DNA of 64,000 nucleotides, from contig SCQL01000033.1 in assembly GCA_004299235.1 (NCBI GenBank), positions 62,001-126,000 on the forward strand, in the 5' to 3' direction. The translations under genes were made by a program, and so were the position numbers. Below the pieces are notes generated by a model that saw only the letters and a program-made list of their open reading frames with translations, ran no database searches and was not told where the DNA came from. Shown piece by piece: positions 31,148-39,315 of the stretch (its first letter is position 1; each line of letters starts with the position of its first letter). Source of the DNA: a bacterium. GTDB taxonomy: Bacteria > Chloroflexota > Dormibacteria > Dormibacterales > Dormibacteraceae.

Positions 31148-33640
31148 ATGAGCACGCCCAACCCTGGAGACGTCCTCCCGCTCTGGAATCCCGACATCCC
31201 GGGCGAGGAGATCCAGACCGGCCGCCTCGGCATCCGCGTTCGCCCCGGCACGCCGGCGGCGGCCAAGGTCTCCGCGCTGGAGGCTGCCGGCGGCGCCGAG
31301 CTGCTGCGCCAGGTGCTGGAGGAGCAGCGGATCATCGACGGCACCTACACCCTCGTCAAGCCTGACAAGCCCCTGGAGTTCGTCGGCCAGGTCCGGCAGA
31401 CCCTGCTCACCGGCAGGCTGGGAAGGACCCCCATGGGGTTGGCGCTCGAGATCACCGACTGGCAGGACCTGGACGGGGACTTCGAGATGGAGAGGAACCG
31501 CCTGCGGCTCCGATACCAGGAGCTGCACGTGGTCCAGGAGTGGGACGGCGACCTCGAAGGCTTCACCGCCATCATCCTTCGCGACCAGGCGAAGACGCTT
31601 CCGATCCTGGACTCGACGATGCGGTTCATCGAGCACCTGCGCGACTACCGCGAAAAGCTCGCCGAGGCCGCGGTCCGGCGCTATGAGGCCACCGAGCAGT
31701 GGATGGAGTGCCCCAAGTGCGAGACCGAGGTCCCCACCTCCAACGGCATCCACTGCCCCGAGTGCGGTGAGGACATGCGCGGCGGCGAGTACGTGCGCGC
31801 GATGCTCCACCTCGTCGATGACGCCGACGGCCGCATATACCGCGGCATCGACTCGCTGACAGTGCGCTCGGCCGGCTTCCCCGAATACCGCGGGATGTCC
31901 CTCGACCGCATCCAGGGCTCCAACCTCTGGGTCAGCTTCCGCCGCTACGACCCGCTGCCCGACGAGGGCATCGTGCTGCCGACGGCGAGCGTCGAGATGT
32001 TCGAGGCCCAGCGCTCCGTCATCCGCCAGCTGCAGATCGGAAGCCCGCGCTCCGGAGCCCTCGCCGCCGAGCTCGCCGACACCGGCTGGCTGGGCAGCCC
32101 GCCGCAGGTGCCGCTCGACGGCAAGAAAGCGCATCACCTGCCCGACCCGAACGAGGAGCAGGCGGAGGCCGTGGCCCGCGTCATGGGCATGCGCCCCGGC
32201 CAGCTCTACCTCATCCAGGGACCGCCCGGCACCGGGAAGACCACCGCCATCGTCGAGTCGATCCGGCGCATCCTCGGGAAGAACCCGGGGTCGTCGATCC
32301 TCCTGTCATCGCATTCCAACGACGCGGTCGACACCGGGCAGGAGCGATTGCTCGGCTTCTCCCACGTCCGCCAGGCCCGCATCGCCGAGCCGGGCAAGGT
32401 GCCGCGCCGCCTGCGCCCGACTCTCGTCGAAGGCGACGACCTCGAGCCCTACAACCTGGTCGCGGGCACGTGCAACCGCCTCGCCATCGACTCGCGGCTT
32501 CGGTTCAAGGTGTTCGACTGGCTCATCCTCGACGAGGCCAACAAGGTGCGCGCCAACGAGGCCCTAGCTCTGATGCCGCTCGCCAAGCGGTGGGTGATGA
32601 TCGGCGACCTCAACCAGCTGCCGCCCGTGATGGAGGAGGCGGCCTCCACGTTCAAGATCGAGCAGCCGCTCGACGAGGTCGTGCGCGACGCCAGCTTCTA
32701 CGGCTGGATCTGGGACAAGGTCCCGGCGGGATCGAGGATCATGCTGCCGCGCCAGTACCGGATGCGCGAGCCGATCGGCCGGGCCGTCTCGGACCTGTTC
32801 TACGGCGGCAAGCTCATCCACGAAGCGCCGCATCCGCGCATGCCGCTGCCGTGGCCGTTCGATCGCGAGCTCGTCTGGGTCGACACCGGCGCCCAGGACG
32901 AATACCGCGACGCGCAGCGATCCGTCGCCAATGAGTTCGAGGTCGCGCTCTGCAAGGACATCACCTCGATCATCCGGCGCCGGGTTCGCAAGGCCAAGCT
33001 CGCGGTCATCGCCATGTACAACTCGCAGGTCAACCGCCTCCAATCGGCGCTCAAGGGCATCGTGCCGCCGGACGACATCGAGTCGGTGGACGCGTTCGAG
33101 GGCCGCGAGTCGGACGGCGTGATCCTTTCGCTGGTCCGCTCGAACGACCGCGCCGCGATCGGCTTCCTCAACGACCCCAACCGCGTCAACGTGGCCATCT
33201 CCCGAGCCAAGAAGCTGCTCGTCATCGTCGGCGACTCCAAGACCGTGATCGGGGGCGCGCCCGAGTTGTTCGGTCCGCTCTTCGAGCACGCCAAGAAGGA
33301 GGGGCTGGTGGCCGGCGTGGGCGCGGTCGTCACCGCCTGCCAGCGCGTCGGCATCCGCTCGCAGGTCCAGCGACTCTCGCGACCCCACCGCGGAGACAGG
33401 CGCACCCGGCGCCGCCGCCGCGGGCAGCGGACCCCGGCCGACGGACCGGTGAACGGCGAGGCGGTCACCGCACCCGATGGTTCGGAGCCGGTGGATTCGG
33501 TCACCGCCGCCGGCGTCAACGGCAGTGAGGAGCGCTCAGCGGCTCTCGAGCCGGTCGAGCACCACCTCACCACCTCCGCGACCGCGGCCCCCCTGGAGCC
33601 GCCGGCGGAGCCGGAGTCGGGCAGCGGCTCTTCCCTTTAA
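31148..33640 (+). CDS. SF1B (UPF1/DNA2-like) helicase with internal zinc ribbon
   Basis: 830 residues. The N-terminal 180 residues resemble an OB-like domain of UPF1-type helicases. A zinc ribbon follows at C188-x2-C191-x11-C203-x2-C206. The motor starts at the Q-motif LPDPNEEQAEAV and Walker A GPPGTGKTT (358-366); Walker B reads LILDEANKVRANE (DEAN rather than DEAQ/DEAS), motif III GDLNQLPPVMEEA, and motifs V-VI DAFEGRESDGVILS and NVAISRAKKLLVIVGD are intact. The last 140 residues are Arg-rich (GDRRTRRRRRGQR-like) then acidic and disordered. It should unwind DNA or RNA; the target is unknown. It precedes a HIT gene by 15 bases. Confidence 0.85.
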   Translation: MSTPNPGDVLPLWNPDIPGEEIQTGRLGIRVRPGTPAAAKVSALEAAGGAELLRQVLEEQRIIDGTYTLVKPDKPLEFVGQVRQTLLTGRLGRTPMGLALEITDWQDLDGDFEMERNRLRLRYQELHVVQEWDGDLEGFTAIILRDQAKTLPILDSTMRFIEHLRDYREKLAEAAVRRYEATEQWMECPKCETEVPTSNGIHCPECGEDMRGGEYVRAMLHLVDDADGRIYRGIDSLTVRSAGFPEYRGMSLDRIQGSNLWVSFRRYDPLPDEGIVLPTASVEMFEAQRSVIRQLQIGSPRSGALAAELADTGWLGSPPQVPLDGKKAHHLPDPNEEQAEAVARVMGMRPGQLYLIQGPPGTGKTTAIVESIRRILGKNPGSSILLSSHSNDAVDTGQERLLGFSHVRQARIAEPGKVPRRLRPTLVEGDDLEPYNLVAGTCNRLAIDSRLRFKVFDWLILDEANKVRANEALALMPLAKRWVMIGDLNQLPPVMEEAASTFKIEQPLDEVVRDASFYGWIWDKVPAGSRIMLPRQYRMREPIGRAVSDLFYGGKLIHEAPHPRMPLPWPFDRELVWVDTGAQDEYRDAQRSVANEFEVALCKDITSIIRRRVRKAKLAVIAMYNSQVNRLQSALKGIVPPDDIESVDAFEGRESDGVILSLVRSNDRAAIGFLNDPNRVNVAISRAKKLLVIVGDSKTVIGGAPELFGPLFEHAKKEGLVAGVGAVVTACQRVGIRSQVQRLSRPHRGDRRTRRRRRGQRTPADGPVNGEAVTAPDGSEPVDSVTAAGVNGSEERSAALEPVEHHLTTSATAAPLEPPAEPESGSGSSL

Positions 33641-33655
33641 GCTTCGCGCTGCCAA

Positions 33656-34081
33656 TTGACCGACGAGTGCGTCTTCTGCGAGATCCTGAGGCGGGGGTTG
33701 CCGGCCAGCTTCACCCATGAGGACGACACCGTCGTCGCGTTCATGGACATCCAGCCGATCACGCAGGGCCACATGCTGGTCGTGCCGCGTGAACACGCGG
33801 TGCTGATGTCCGACCTCGACGAGACGGTGGCGATGCGGGCCTTTTGGGTCGCTCGTCATCTGGCGTCGGTGGTGCGAAACACGCTCGGCGCCAGCGGCGT
33901 CAACCTCTTCGTCGCCGATGGGGAGGTCGCCTTCCAGGACGTGCCTCATTTTCACGTCCACGTCATCCCACGCTATCCGAACGACGGCTTCGGCCTCACC
34001 TTCCCCGACTCCTACAGCAGCCCGCCCGGCCGCCCCGCGCTGGAGACGATCGCCGCCGCGATTCGCGGCGCGCATTCTTAG
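33656..34081 (+). CDS. HIT family protein (second copy)
   Basis: 141 residues. The opening CVFCEILRRGLPASFTHEDD is the classical HinT/HIT N-terminus, including the CxxC zinc pair, and PHFHVHVIPRYPNDGFG is the histidine triad. It probably hydrolyses nucleoside phosphoramidates or dinucleoside polyphosphates. TTG start at 33656, 15 bases after the helicase stop, so it is likely in the same transcript. It differs from the copy at 15345-15770, which lacks the zinc cysteines. Convergent with a lipoprotein gene, overlapping its stop by four bases. Confidence 0.9.
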   Translation: MTDECVFCEILRRGLPASFTHEDDTVVAFMDIQPITQGHMLVVPREHAVLMSDLDETVAMRAFWVARHLASVVRNTLGASGVNLFVADGEVAFQDVPHFHVHVIPRYPNDGFGLTFPDSYSSPPGRPALETIAAAIRGAHS

Positions 34082-34503
34082 GCCGTGACCGTGACCTTGA
34101 TCGCGACCTGCAGCACGTACATCGGACAGGCCTGAGCGGGAGAGCAGCGCGGACCCGCGCCGGCGGTGATCTCGGCCTGGCCCGGCGCCACGGCTTTGAA
34201 GCCGGCGAGGGTGACGCCGCGGACGGCGGTGGCGGCGGGGTTCACCGTGGGTTCCAGGATCGACGTGTCGCTGGAGGCGACATGGCTCCAGTCCGTCATC
34301 CCGCTGTACGCATGCAACACGACCTCGATCTTCTGGCCGACCCGCATGGTCGCCGATGGATCTCTTTCGGTGACCGCCAGGTCGAACCCAGGCCCCGGAG
34401 CCACGCTCGGGGTGGGGCTCGGACCGGCGCCCGAACCGGTGGCCGCGCCGCCACAGGCGGCCAGGACGAGCGCGGCGAGCGGCGCCGCCAGCAGGCTTCT
34501 CAT
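34078..34503 (-). CDS. Small lipoprotein of unknown function
   Basis: 141 residues. The N-terminus is a lipoprotein signal (MRSLLAAPLAALVLAACGG) whose lipobox cysteine would be lipidated at about residue 17. After a Gly/Pro/Ser linker the rest looks like a single all-beta domain: MRVGQKIEVVLHAYSGMTDW, ILEPTVNP, GFKAVAPGQAEITA, VLQVAIKVTVTA. This pattern resembles Ig-like adhesion or chagasin/proteinase-inhibitor-like domains (the order of strands and the loop recall proteinase inhibitor I42), but I cannot confirm that. It is divergent from the next lipoprotein, 42 bases apart. Confidence 0.7.
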   Translation of the reverse strand: MRSLLAAPLAALVLAACGGAATGSGAGPSPTPSVAPGPGFDLAVTERDPSATMRVGQKIEVVLHAYSGMTDWSHVASSDTSILEPTVNPAATAVRGVTLAGFKAVAPGQAEITAGAGPRCSPAQACPMYVLQVAIKVTVTA

Positions 34504-34545
34504 CTCCGAATACGCAACGGGCCCGGCCGGGTCCGGGTAACACCG

Positions 34546-36027
34546 GTGGCGATAACATCGGCAGGGTACTTGCCCAAGTCTGAGACTCCAAAGCGTGCGG
34601 CCAGAAGCCTGGGCGGGCTGGCCGCGGCTGTGCTCCTGGCGGCTGCCTGCGGCGGTGGAACGCAGACCGCCGTCCACTCACCGACCCCCATATCCGGCGG
34701 CCTGTCGAAGGGTCTGATCGCGTACGTGGCCGGCCAGGGGATCGGCGTCCTGGACCCGGCCACCGGTAAGGCCGCCATCGTCGCTCCCCTGCCCGCCGGC
34801 GGCGCTTTCCGGGTGGCGGGACCGGTGTGGGCTCCCGCGCCCGGCGTGCCCTACCCCGTCCTGTACTTCACCATTCACGACGACCGGCCGGCGGAGCGCC
34901 GCACCACCGCGGGCGTGGTCCCGTACGACTGGCTGTTCCGGGTCGACCCGTTCACCGGCGTCGTCGAGCCCCTGGCCGCCTCGCCGGACGCCCAGAGCGA
35001 GGGTCCGCTCGGGCTGGTCGCCAACGCGCACTACCTGGCGCTGACCCTCGGCTGCTGTGCCAGCTATGAGGTCGACGCGCTCGACCTCACGCAGCCGGTC
35101 GGGGCGCTGAAGGTGCTGTCCAGACCGCCGGCCCAGGCGGCGTTCTTCACCCAGGGGGCGGCTCCCGGCGATTCCGGTCTAATCGCCGTCCGCGCATTCG
35201 GCACCGGCGCGTGGTACTGGCTCAACGCGGATGCCGGAGTCCTGAATCCATTCCCTCTGCCCCTGGGACCGGACGACGGCCCGATCGCCATCTCGGCCGA
35301 CGGCACGATGGCGGCGGTGTCGCTGCCCGATCACGGCGCCGTGATCGAGCCGATCAACTCGGGGCTGCCGCCGGCGCCGCCCAGCTCGGCCGCAGGCACG
35401 GGGGCGCCGAGCGGCTCGCCCTCGTCGCCGCCGCCGCATCCGGCTACCGCGCCACGGCACATCAACTCCAAGCTGCCGCACGTGGATGGGCTCGCGTGGA
35501 GCCCCGACGCCAAGCTCCTGGCGGTGGCGGTCAATGGCGAGCTCGAGGTGTACAGCGCTTCGGCATCGGACGGCACGCCGCCCGCCAACCGCTATCTGAC
35601 CGGAGGCGCCGTGATGGGAGTCGACTGGTCGGGCCCGATGCCCACCAGGACGTTTGCGCTGGTCAAGGCCGGCCCCGGCCCGCAGGCGTTGGTCGACGCG
35701 CTGCTCGAGGCGACCAAGCTCCCGGCCGCGGCCGATACACCGGAGGCTCGACCGCTGACCAAGGTGTACCTGTGGCAGTGGGATTCGACCCAGCCGTCGC
35801 CGATCTCATCCATCGCCGATGCCACCCCGGCGGTGCTGCAGCAGTACCCGCCGCTGGCGGCGGGGGTGGTCTTTCATCACTGGGCGCCGTCGACCAGCTG
35901 GGAGCTGCTCGGCGCGTGCTTCCGGTACCGGGTGGTGATCACGGGCAGCGTGCCCCCGATGCCCTCGACCTTCGGGTTGGCAGCCGGCACGCCATGTTCG
36001 GAGGCGAAGCCGACGCCTTCGCCCTGA
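34546..36027 (+). CDS. Lipoprotein with WD40/PD40-like beta-propeller repeats
   Basis: About 493 residues. The start is probably the GTG at 34546, giving a signal of the lipoprotein kind with lipobox LAAACGGG. The body has repeats in which a display phrase such as GPIAISADGTMAAVS, VDGLAWSPDAKLLAVAVNGELEVYS or MGVDWSG recurs, the pattern of PD40/WD40 propeller blades. A Pro/Ser/Gly-rich spacer (about 280-310) breaks the propeller. It should sit outside the membrane as a binding scaffold; the ligand is unknown. The shorter TTG start at 34570 would remove the basic region of the signal. Confidence 0.72.
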   Translation: MAITSAGYLPKSETPKRAARSLGGLAAAVLLAAACGGGTQTAVHSPTPISGGLSKGLIAYVAGQGIGVLDPATGKAAIVAPLPAGGAFRVAGPVWAPAPGVPYPVLYFTIHDDRPAERRTTAGVVPYDWLFRVDPFTGVVEPLAASPDAQSEGPLGLVANAHYLALTLGCCASYEVDALDLTQPVGALKVLSRPPAQAAFFTQGAAPGDSGLIAVRAFGTGAWYWLNADAGVLNPFPLPLGPDDGPIAISADGTMAAVSLPDHGAVIEPINSGLPPAPPSSAAGTGAPSGSPSSPPPHPATAPRHINSKLPHVDGLAWSPDAKLLAVAVNGELEVYSASASDGTPPANRYLTGGAVMGVDWSGPMPTRTFALVKAGPGPQALVDALLEATKLPAAADTPEARPLTKVYLWQWDSTQPSPISSIADATPAVLQQYPPLAAGVVFHHWAPSTSWELLGACFRYRVVITGSVPPMPSTFGLAAGTPCSEAKPTPSP

Positions 36028-36053
36028 GGGCGTACGGCGGCGAGGGCGGCGCT

Positions 36054-36059
36054 TAGGAT
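36054..36059 (+). promoter_or_regulatory. Leaderless -10 box of the acyl-CoA ligase gene
   Basis: TAGGAT, seven bases before the GTG at 36067, with no ribosome binding site. Confidence 0.5.
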
Positions 36060-36066
36060 TGGCGGC

Positions 36067-37593
36067 GTGGCCGACTTCGACTTCCTCGGGAGCCACGCCC
36101 AGACCATACCGACCAAGGCCGCGATCATCTGCGGCGGAAGGTCCATCGACTTCGCGACCCTGGACAGGCGCGCCAACCAGGCGGCCCACGCATTCCGGGG
36201 CCTGGGGTGCAGGGCCCAGGACCGGGTCGCCGTCATGACCTTCAACTCGATCGAGAACTTCGAGATCGGCCACGGCCTGCGTCGCGTGGACCTGATCTTC
36301 GTGCCCGTGAACTACCGGCTGCGCGGCTCTGAGGTCGCCTACCTGATCAACGACTCGGGGGCCAGGGTGGTGGCCGCCGGGCCCGACCACGTGGAAGTGG
36401 TCGATTCAGCCCGAGCCGAGATCGATGGTGATCTCCGCTTCGTCGCCGCCGGGGAGCAGGCGCCCGCGGGCTGGCTCTCGTATCGCGCCCTGACGGAAGG
36501 CGCCTCGGACCAGGCGCCCGAGGCTGCGGTGGCCGGCGGGCTCGGCGCCTCGATGATCTACACGTCCGGCACCACCGGTCACCCCAAGGGAGCGTGGCGT
36601 CCAAATGGGGTGAACGTCGAGAACGTGCTGCAGGTCATCTCGATCTTCGCGCTGAGCCAATCGGACGTCCACCTGATGTGCGGCCCTGGCTATCACAGCG
36701 CCGTCTCTCTCTTCTCGGCCCTCCATCAGGTGCTCGGCGCGACGGTCGTGGTGCAGCCGAGATTCGACGCGGAGGAGGCTCTCGACCTGATCGAACGCCA
36801 TCGCGTGACGACCACGTTCATGGCGCCCACGCTCCTGCAACGCCTCATCGAGGCGCAGGAGAGACGGCCGCGAAACGTCTCCTCGCTGCGCGCCCTGCTC
36901 CTGGGCGCGGCCCCGTGCCCGCATGCGCTCAAAGCCCACGCCGAAGCCACGTTCGGCCAAGTGTTGTGGGAGTTCTACGGCGCCACCGAGACGGGCATCA
37001 ACACCGTGCTGCGGCCCGAGGACCAGCTGCGCAAGCCCGGTTCGTGCGGCACCGCCGTGCCCGGCCAGGAGATCCGCCTGGTGGGCGACGACGGCAGGGA
37101 GGTCCCTGACGGCGAGCCCGGCGAGTTCATGGTTCGCAACACGTGGCTGGCGGAGTACTACCACCGGCCCGAGGCGACGGAGCAGAGCCTACACGACGGG
37201 TTTTTCTCCGTCGGCGACGTCGCCTACAGGGACGGCGAGGGCTACTACTTCATCTGCGACCGGCGCGTGGACATGGTCATCTCGGGTGGCGTCAACATCT
37301 ACCCGGCGGAGGTGGAGGCGGTCTTGCACGCGCATCCCGCGGTGATGGACGCCGCTGTCATCGGCGTCCCGGACAAGCGGTGGGGCGAGTCCGTGAAGGC
37401 GGTGGTGCAGCTCCGGGCCGGTGCATCGGCCTCCGAAGCCGACCTGATCGTTTTCTGCGGCCAGCGGCTGGCGGGCTACAAAAAGCCGCGATCGATTGAT
37501 TTCGTCGACGCGCTGCCGCGCGATGCGGCGGGCAAGCTGCTCAAGCGGAGGCTGCGTGAGCCCTACTGGGCGGGGACGGGGCGCCGGATCTGA
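36067..37593 (+). CDS. AMP-forming acyl-CoA ligase (ANL superfamily)
   Basis: 508 residues. The P-loop is MIYTSGTTGHPKGAW, then FYGATETG (A5-like motif), the hinge-containing FICDRRVDMVISGGVNIYPAEVE (A8) and the adenylating lysine near the end in PRDAAGKLLKRRL. It makes an acyl-adenylate and then an acyl-CoA. The nearest kin are fatty-acid or aryl-acid CoA ligases rather than peptide synthetase domains. It would act in the cytoplasm, consuming ATP and CoA. GTG start. The substrate cannot be read from the sequence; it is convergent with a sugar isomerase. Confidence 0.9.
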   Translation: MADFDFLGSHAQTIPTKAAIICGGRSIDFATLDRRANQAAHAFRGLGCRAQDRVAVMTFNSIENFEIGHGLRRVDLIFVPVNYRLRGSEVAYLINDSGARVVAAGPDHVEVVDSARAEIDGDLRFVAAGEQAPAGWLSYRALTEGASDQAPEAAVAGGLGASMIYTSGTTGHPKGAWRPNGVNVENVLQVISIFALSQSDVHLMCGPGYHSAVSLFSALHQVLGATVVVQPRFDAEEALDLIERHRVTTTFMAPTLLQRLIEAQERRPRNVSSLRALLLGAAPCPHALKAHAEATFGQVLWEFYGATETGINTVLRPEDQLRKPGSCGTAVPGQEIRLVGDDGREVPDGEPGEFMVRNTWLAEYYHRPEATEQSLHDGFFSVGDVAYRDGEGYYFICDRRVDMVISGGVNIYPAEVEAVLHAHPAVMDAAVIGVPDKRWGESVKAVVQLRAGASASEADLIVFCGQRLAGYKKPRSIDFVDALPRDAAGKLLKRRLREPYWAGTGRRI

Positions 37594-37597
37594 CGCG

Positions 37598-38521
37598 CTA
37601 GGACAGGAGCGGCAGCAGGTACTCCAGCGAGCGGCTGATGCGGCCGAGGGGGCGGTCGTCGGCGGAGTCCAGCCTGGTTTCCTGCTCCAGGGTGTACCAG
37701 CCCTTGTACCCGTGACCGCGCAGCGCTTCGACGATGCGGCCCACGCCGGCATCGCCCTCGCCGAGCGGCCTGTAAAGGTACTGGCCGACCGCCTCGCCGT
37801 AGTCGTGGCCGTGGTCGCGAACCTGCGCCGCCAGGTCACGGTCGATGTCGTTGAGGTGGACGTGCCGGATGCGGCCGCCCGCCAGCTCCAGCACCTCCAG
37901 CGGATCGGCGCCGGCCATGATCAGATGACCGACGTCGAGGCAAAGCCCGGCCTCGGATCCGACCAGCAGGCGCTCGATGTCAGACGGCCCCTGGATGATG
38001 CTTCCGAACCTCGGCTGGACGGCAAGCTGCAGCCGGTGGCGGGCGCACACGTGCTGCACCGACCCGATCAGATGCAGCAGATGGGCCCATTCGGCGTTCG
38101 ACAGCACGACCCCACGCTCGATTTCCACACTCCGGTGCGGGATCGCCGACAGGATCAGCGTGTCGGCTCCCAGCGCGGCGAGCCAGCGGGCGTGGCCGTC
38201 GATGTGCGCCAGCTCCGGGCCGCGGATGTCGTGGTGATGCAGGATCGCGTGCACCTGCCCGGCGACCATGCGGAGGCGGTGGCGCTTCAGCAGCGGCCTC
38301 GCCTGATCACTCCTGTCGGGGAGGAACCCCGGCGGGCCGGCCGTCACCGCACCGTCGCCGACCGCCGCCACCTCGGACAGCACGCGCTCGGCATCGAGCT
38401 GGTGACCCCAGCCGGCCACTTCGCTCACGCCCCAGCACGCGGGCGACAGGGCGAGCCGATGACCGGGGCGTCCGCCGGACCTCTTCAGGCCGGAAAGGGG
38501 ACGAATTCGTTGAGCGATCAA
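37598..38521 (-). CDS. Sugar phosphate isomerase/epimerase (TIM barrel)
   Basis: 307 residues, AP-endonuclease-2 fold. The beta strands carry metal ligands typical of the family: CLDVGHLIMAGADPL, IRHVHLNDIDR (His-Asn-Asp) and GWYTLEQET (Glu near the C-terminus). The opening LSPACWGVSEVAGWGHQLD resembles inosose dehydratase IolE, but other inositol genes are absent. The TTG start at 38521 is backed by a TAATCT box seven bases upstream; the first twenty residues are extra compared with relatives, so a downstream start is possible. Confidence 0.78.
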   Translation of the reverse strand: MIAQRIRPLSGLKRSGGRPGHRLALSPACWGVSEVAGWGHQLDAERVLSEVAAVGDGAVTAGPPGFLPDRSDQARPLLKRHRLRMVAGQVHAILHHHDIRGPELAHIDGHARWLAALGADTLILSAIPHRSVEIERGVVLSNAEWAHLLHLIGSVQHVCARHRLQLAVQPRFGSIIQGPSDIERLLVGSEAGLCLDVGHLIMAGADPLEVLELAGGRIRHVHLNDIDRDLAAQVRDHGHDYGEAVGQYLYRPLGEGDAGVGRIVEALRGHGYKGWYTLEQETRLDSADDRPLGRISRSLEYLLPLLS

Positions 38522-38528
38522 CGCTCAG

Positions 38529-38534
38529 AGATTA
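38529..38534 (-). promoter_or_regulatory. Leaderless -10 box of the sugar isomerase gene
   Basis: TAATCT (five of six consensus bases) on the minus strand, seven bases before the TTG at 38521. Confidence 0.5.
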
Positions 38535-38587
38535 ACCTTCTGCTCCGCCGGTGCCTGAATCCAGACGTGAGCCCGACCGTGTCCGAG

Positions 38588-38618
38588 CCCTCCCCGGGCT
38601 CCACAGGGAGCGGGAGGG
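38588..38618. other. Strong hairpin in the gap between divergent genes
   Basis: Outer arms CCCTCCC / GGGAGGG and inner GCTCC-ACAG-GGAGC. It sits in the 233-base gap upstream of both the isomerase and the GNAT gene, too far from either stop to be an obvious terminator. The rest of the gap shows only the two start-proximal -10 boxes. Confidence 0.35.
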
Positions 38619-38754
38619 GGGTCAGGTGGTCGCGGAGGCTCGAGCGGTGATCGCCTACGTCAAGGCCTGAGAAGGCTTCCGATTCCAGCGGTGCCATCGG
38701 TGCCGATCGGGACGCCGCGGTTTTCAGGCTGCCAGGAATAGATTGTGGAGTCAG

Positions 38755-39267
38755 ATGACTCGACCGGCCACGCTCGCCGACGCGGCCGCGATCGCGCGGG
38801 TTCACGTCGCCACCTGGCGCACGACGTATGACGGCCAGCTGCCCGACGACTTCCTCGCCTCGCTCAGCGAGTCGGGCTACGCCGACAGGTGGAGGCGCGT
38901 CATCGGCGAAGGCTCGAACCGCGTGTACGTGGTGGAAGAAGACGGCGGAGTGGTCGGGTTCGCGTCCGGCGGCCGCGAGCGGGCGGGCGAGAGCGGCTTT
39001 GGCGGTGAACTGTATGCGATCTACGTCCTCGACATGGCGCAGCGGCGCGGCCACGGCCGGGAGCTCGTGCGTGCGGTCGTCGGAGGCCTGCGCGAGATGG
39101 GGTTCGAGGACATGATCGTCTGGGTGCTGCGCGACAACCGGCCGGCCAGGCTCTTCTACGAACGATTGGGCGGCGAATACGTGCGCTCGCAGCCGATCAC
39201 GATCGGCCCGGCGACCGTGGAGGAGGTGTCGTACGGCTGGCGGCGCCTGGAGTACGTCCGCTACTAG
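38755..39267 (+). CDS. GNAT family N-acetyltransferase
   Basis: 170 residues. The N-terminus (RPATLADAAAIARVHVATWRTTYDG) and the acetyl-CoA loop MAQRRGHGRELVRAV (the R/Q-x-x-G-x-G/A pattern) are clear, followed by IVWVLRDNRPARLFYERLGGE, the C-terminal GNAT block. It acetylates an unknown amine. The ATG at 38755 has GGAG four bases upstream and a TAGATT box ten bases upstream. Confidence 0.88.
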   Translation: MTRPATLADAAAIARVHVATWRTTYDGQLPDDFLASLSESGYADRWRRVIGEGSNRVYVVEEDGGVVGFASGGRERAGESGFGGELYAIYVLDMAQRRGHGRELVRAVVGGLREMGFEDMIVWVLRDNRPARLFYERLGGEYVRSQPITIGPATVEEVSYGWRRLEYVRY

Positions 39268-39315
39268 ACAACGCACGATCCGCACCGGCTTGGCGGCCGC
39301 TTCGACCGCCTGCGG

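Noticed and set aside
33844-34545. Upstream extension of the propeller lipoprotein frame
   Set aside because: It runs through the HIT gene and the divergent lipoprotein, with an Arg-rich shadow composition; the lipoprotein signal only appears from 34546.
35370-35460. Low-complexity Pro/Ser/Gly stretch as a possible repeat or frameshift
   Set aside because: The frame stays open and the propeller pattern resumes after it, so it is a linker.
38518-39285. Minus-strand frame opposite the GNAT gene
   Set aside because: Composition and lack of motifs mark it as a shadow; the plus-strand GNAT has all signatures.
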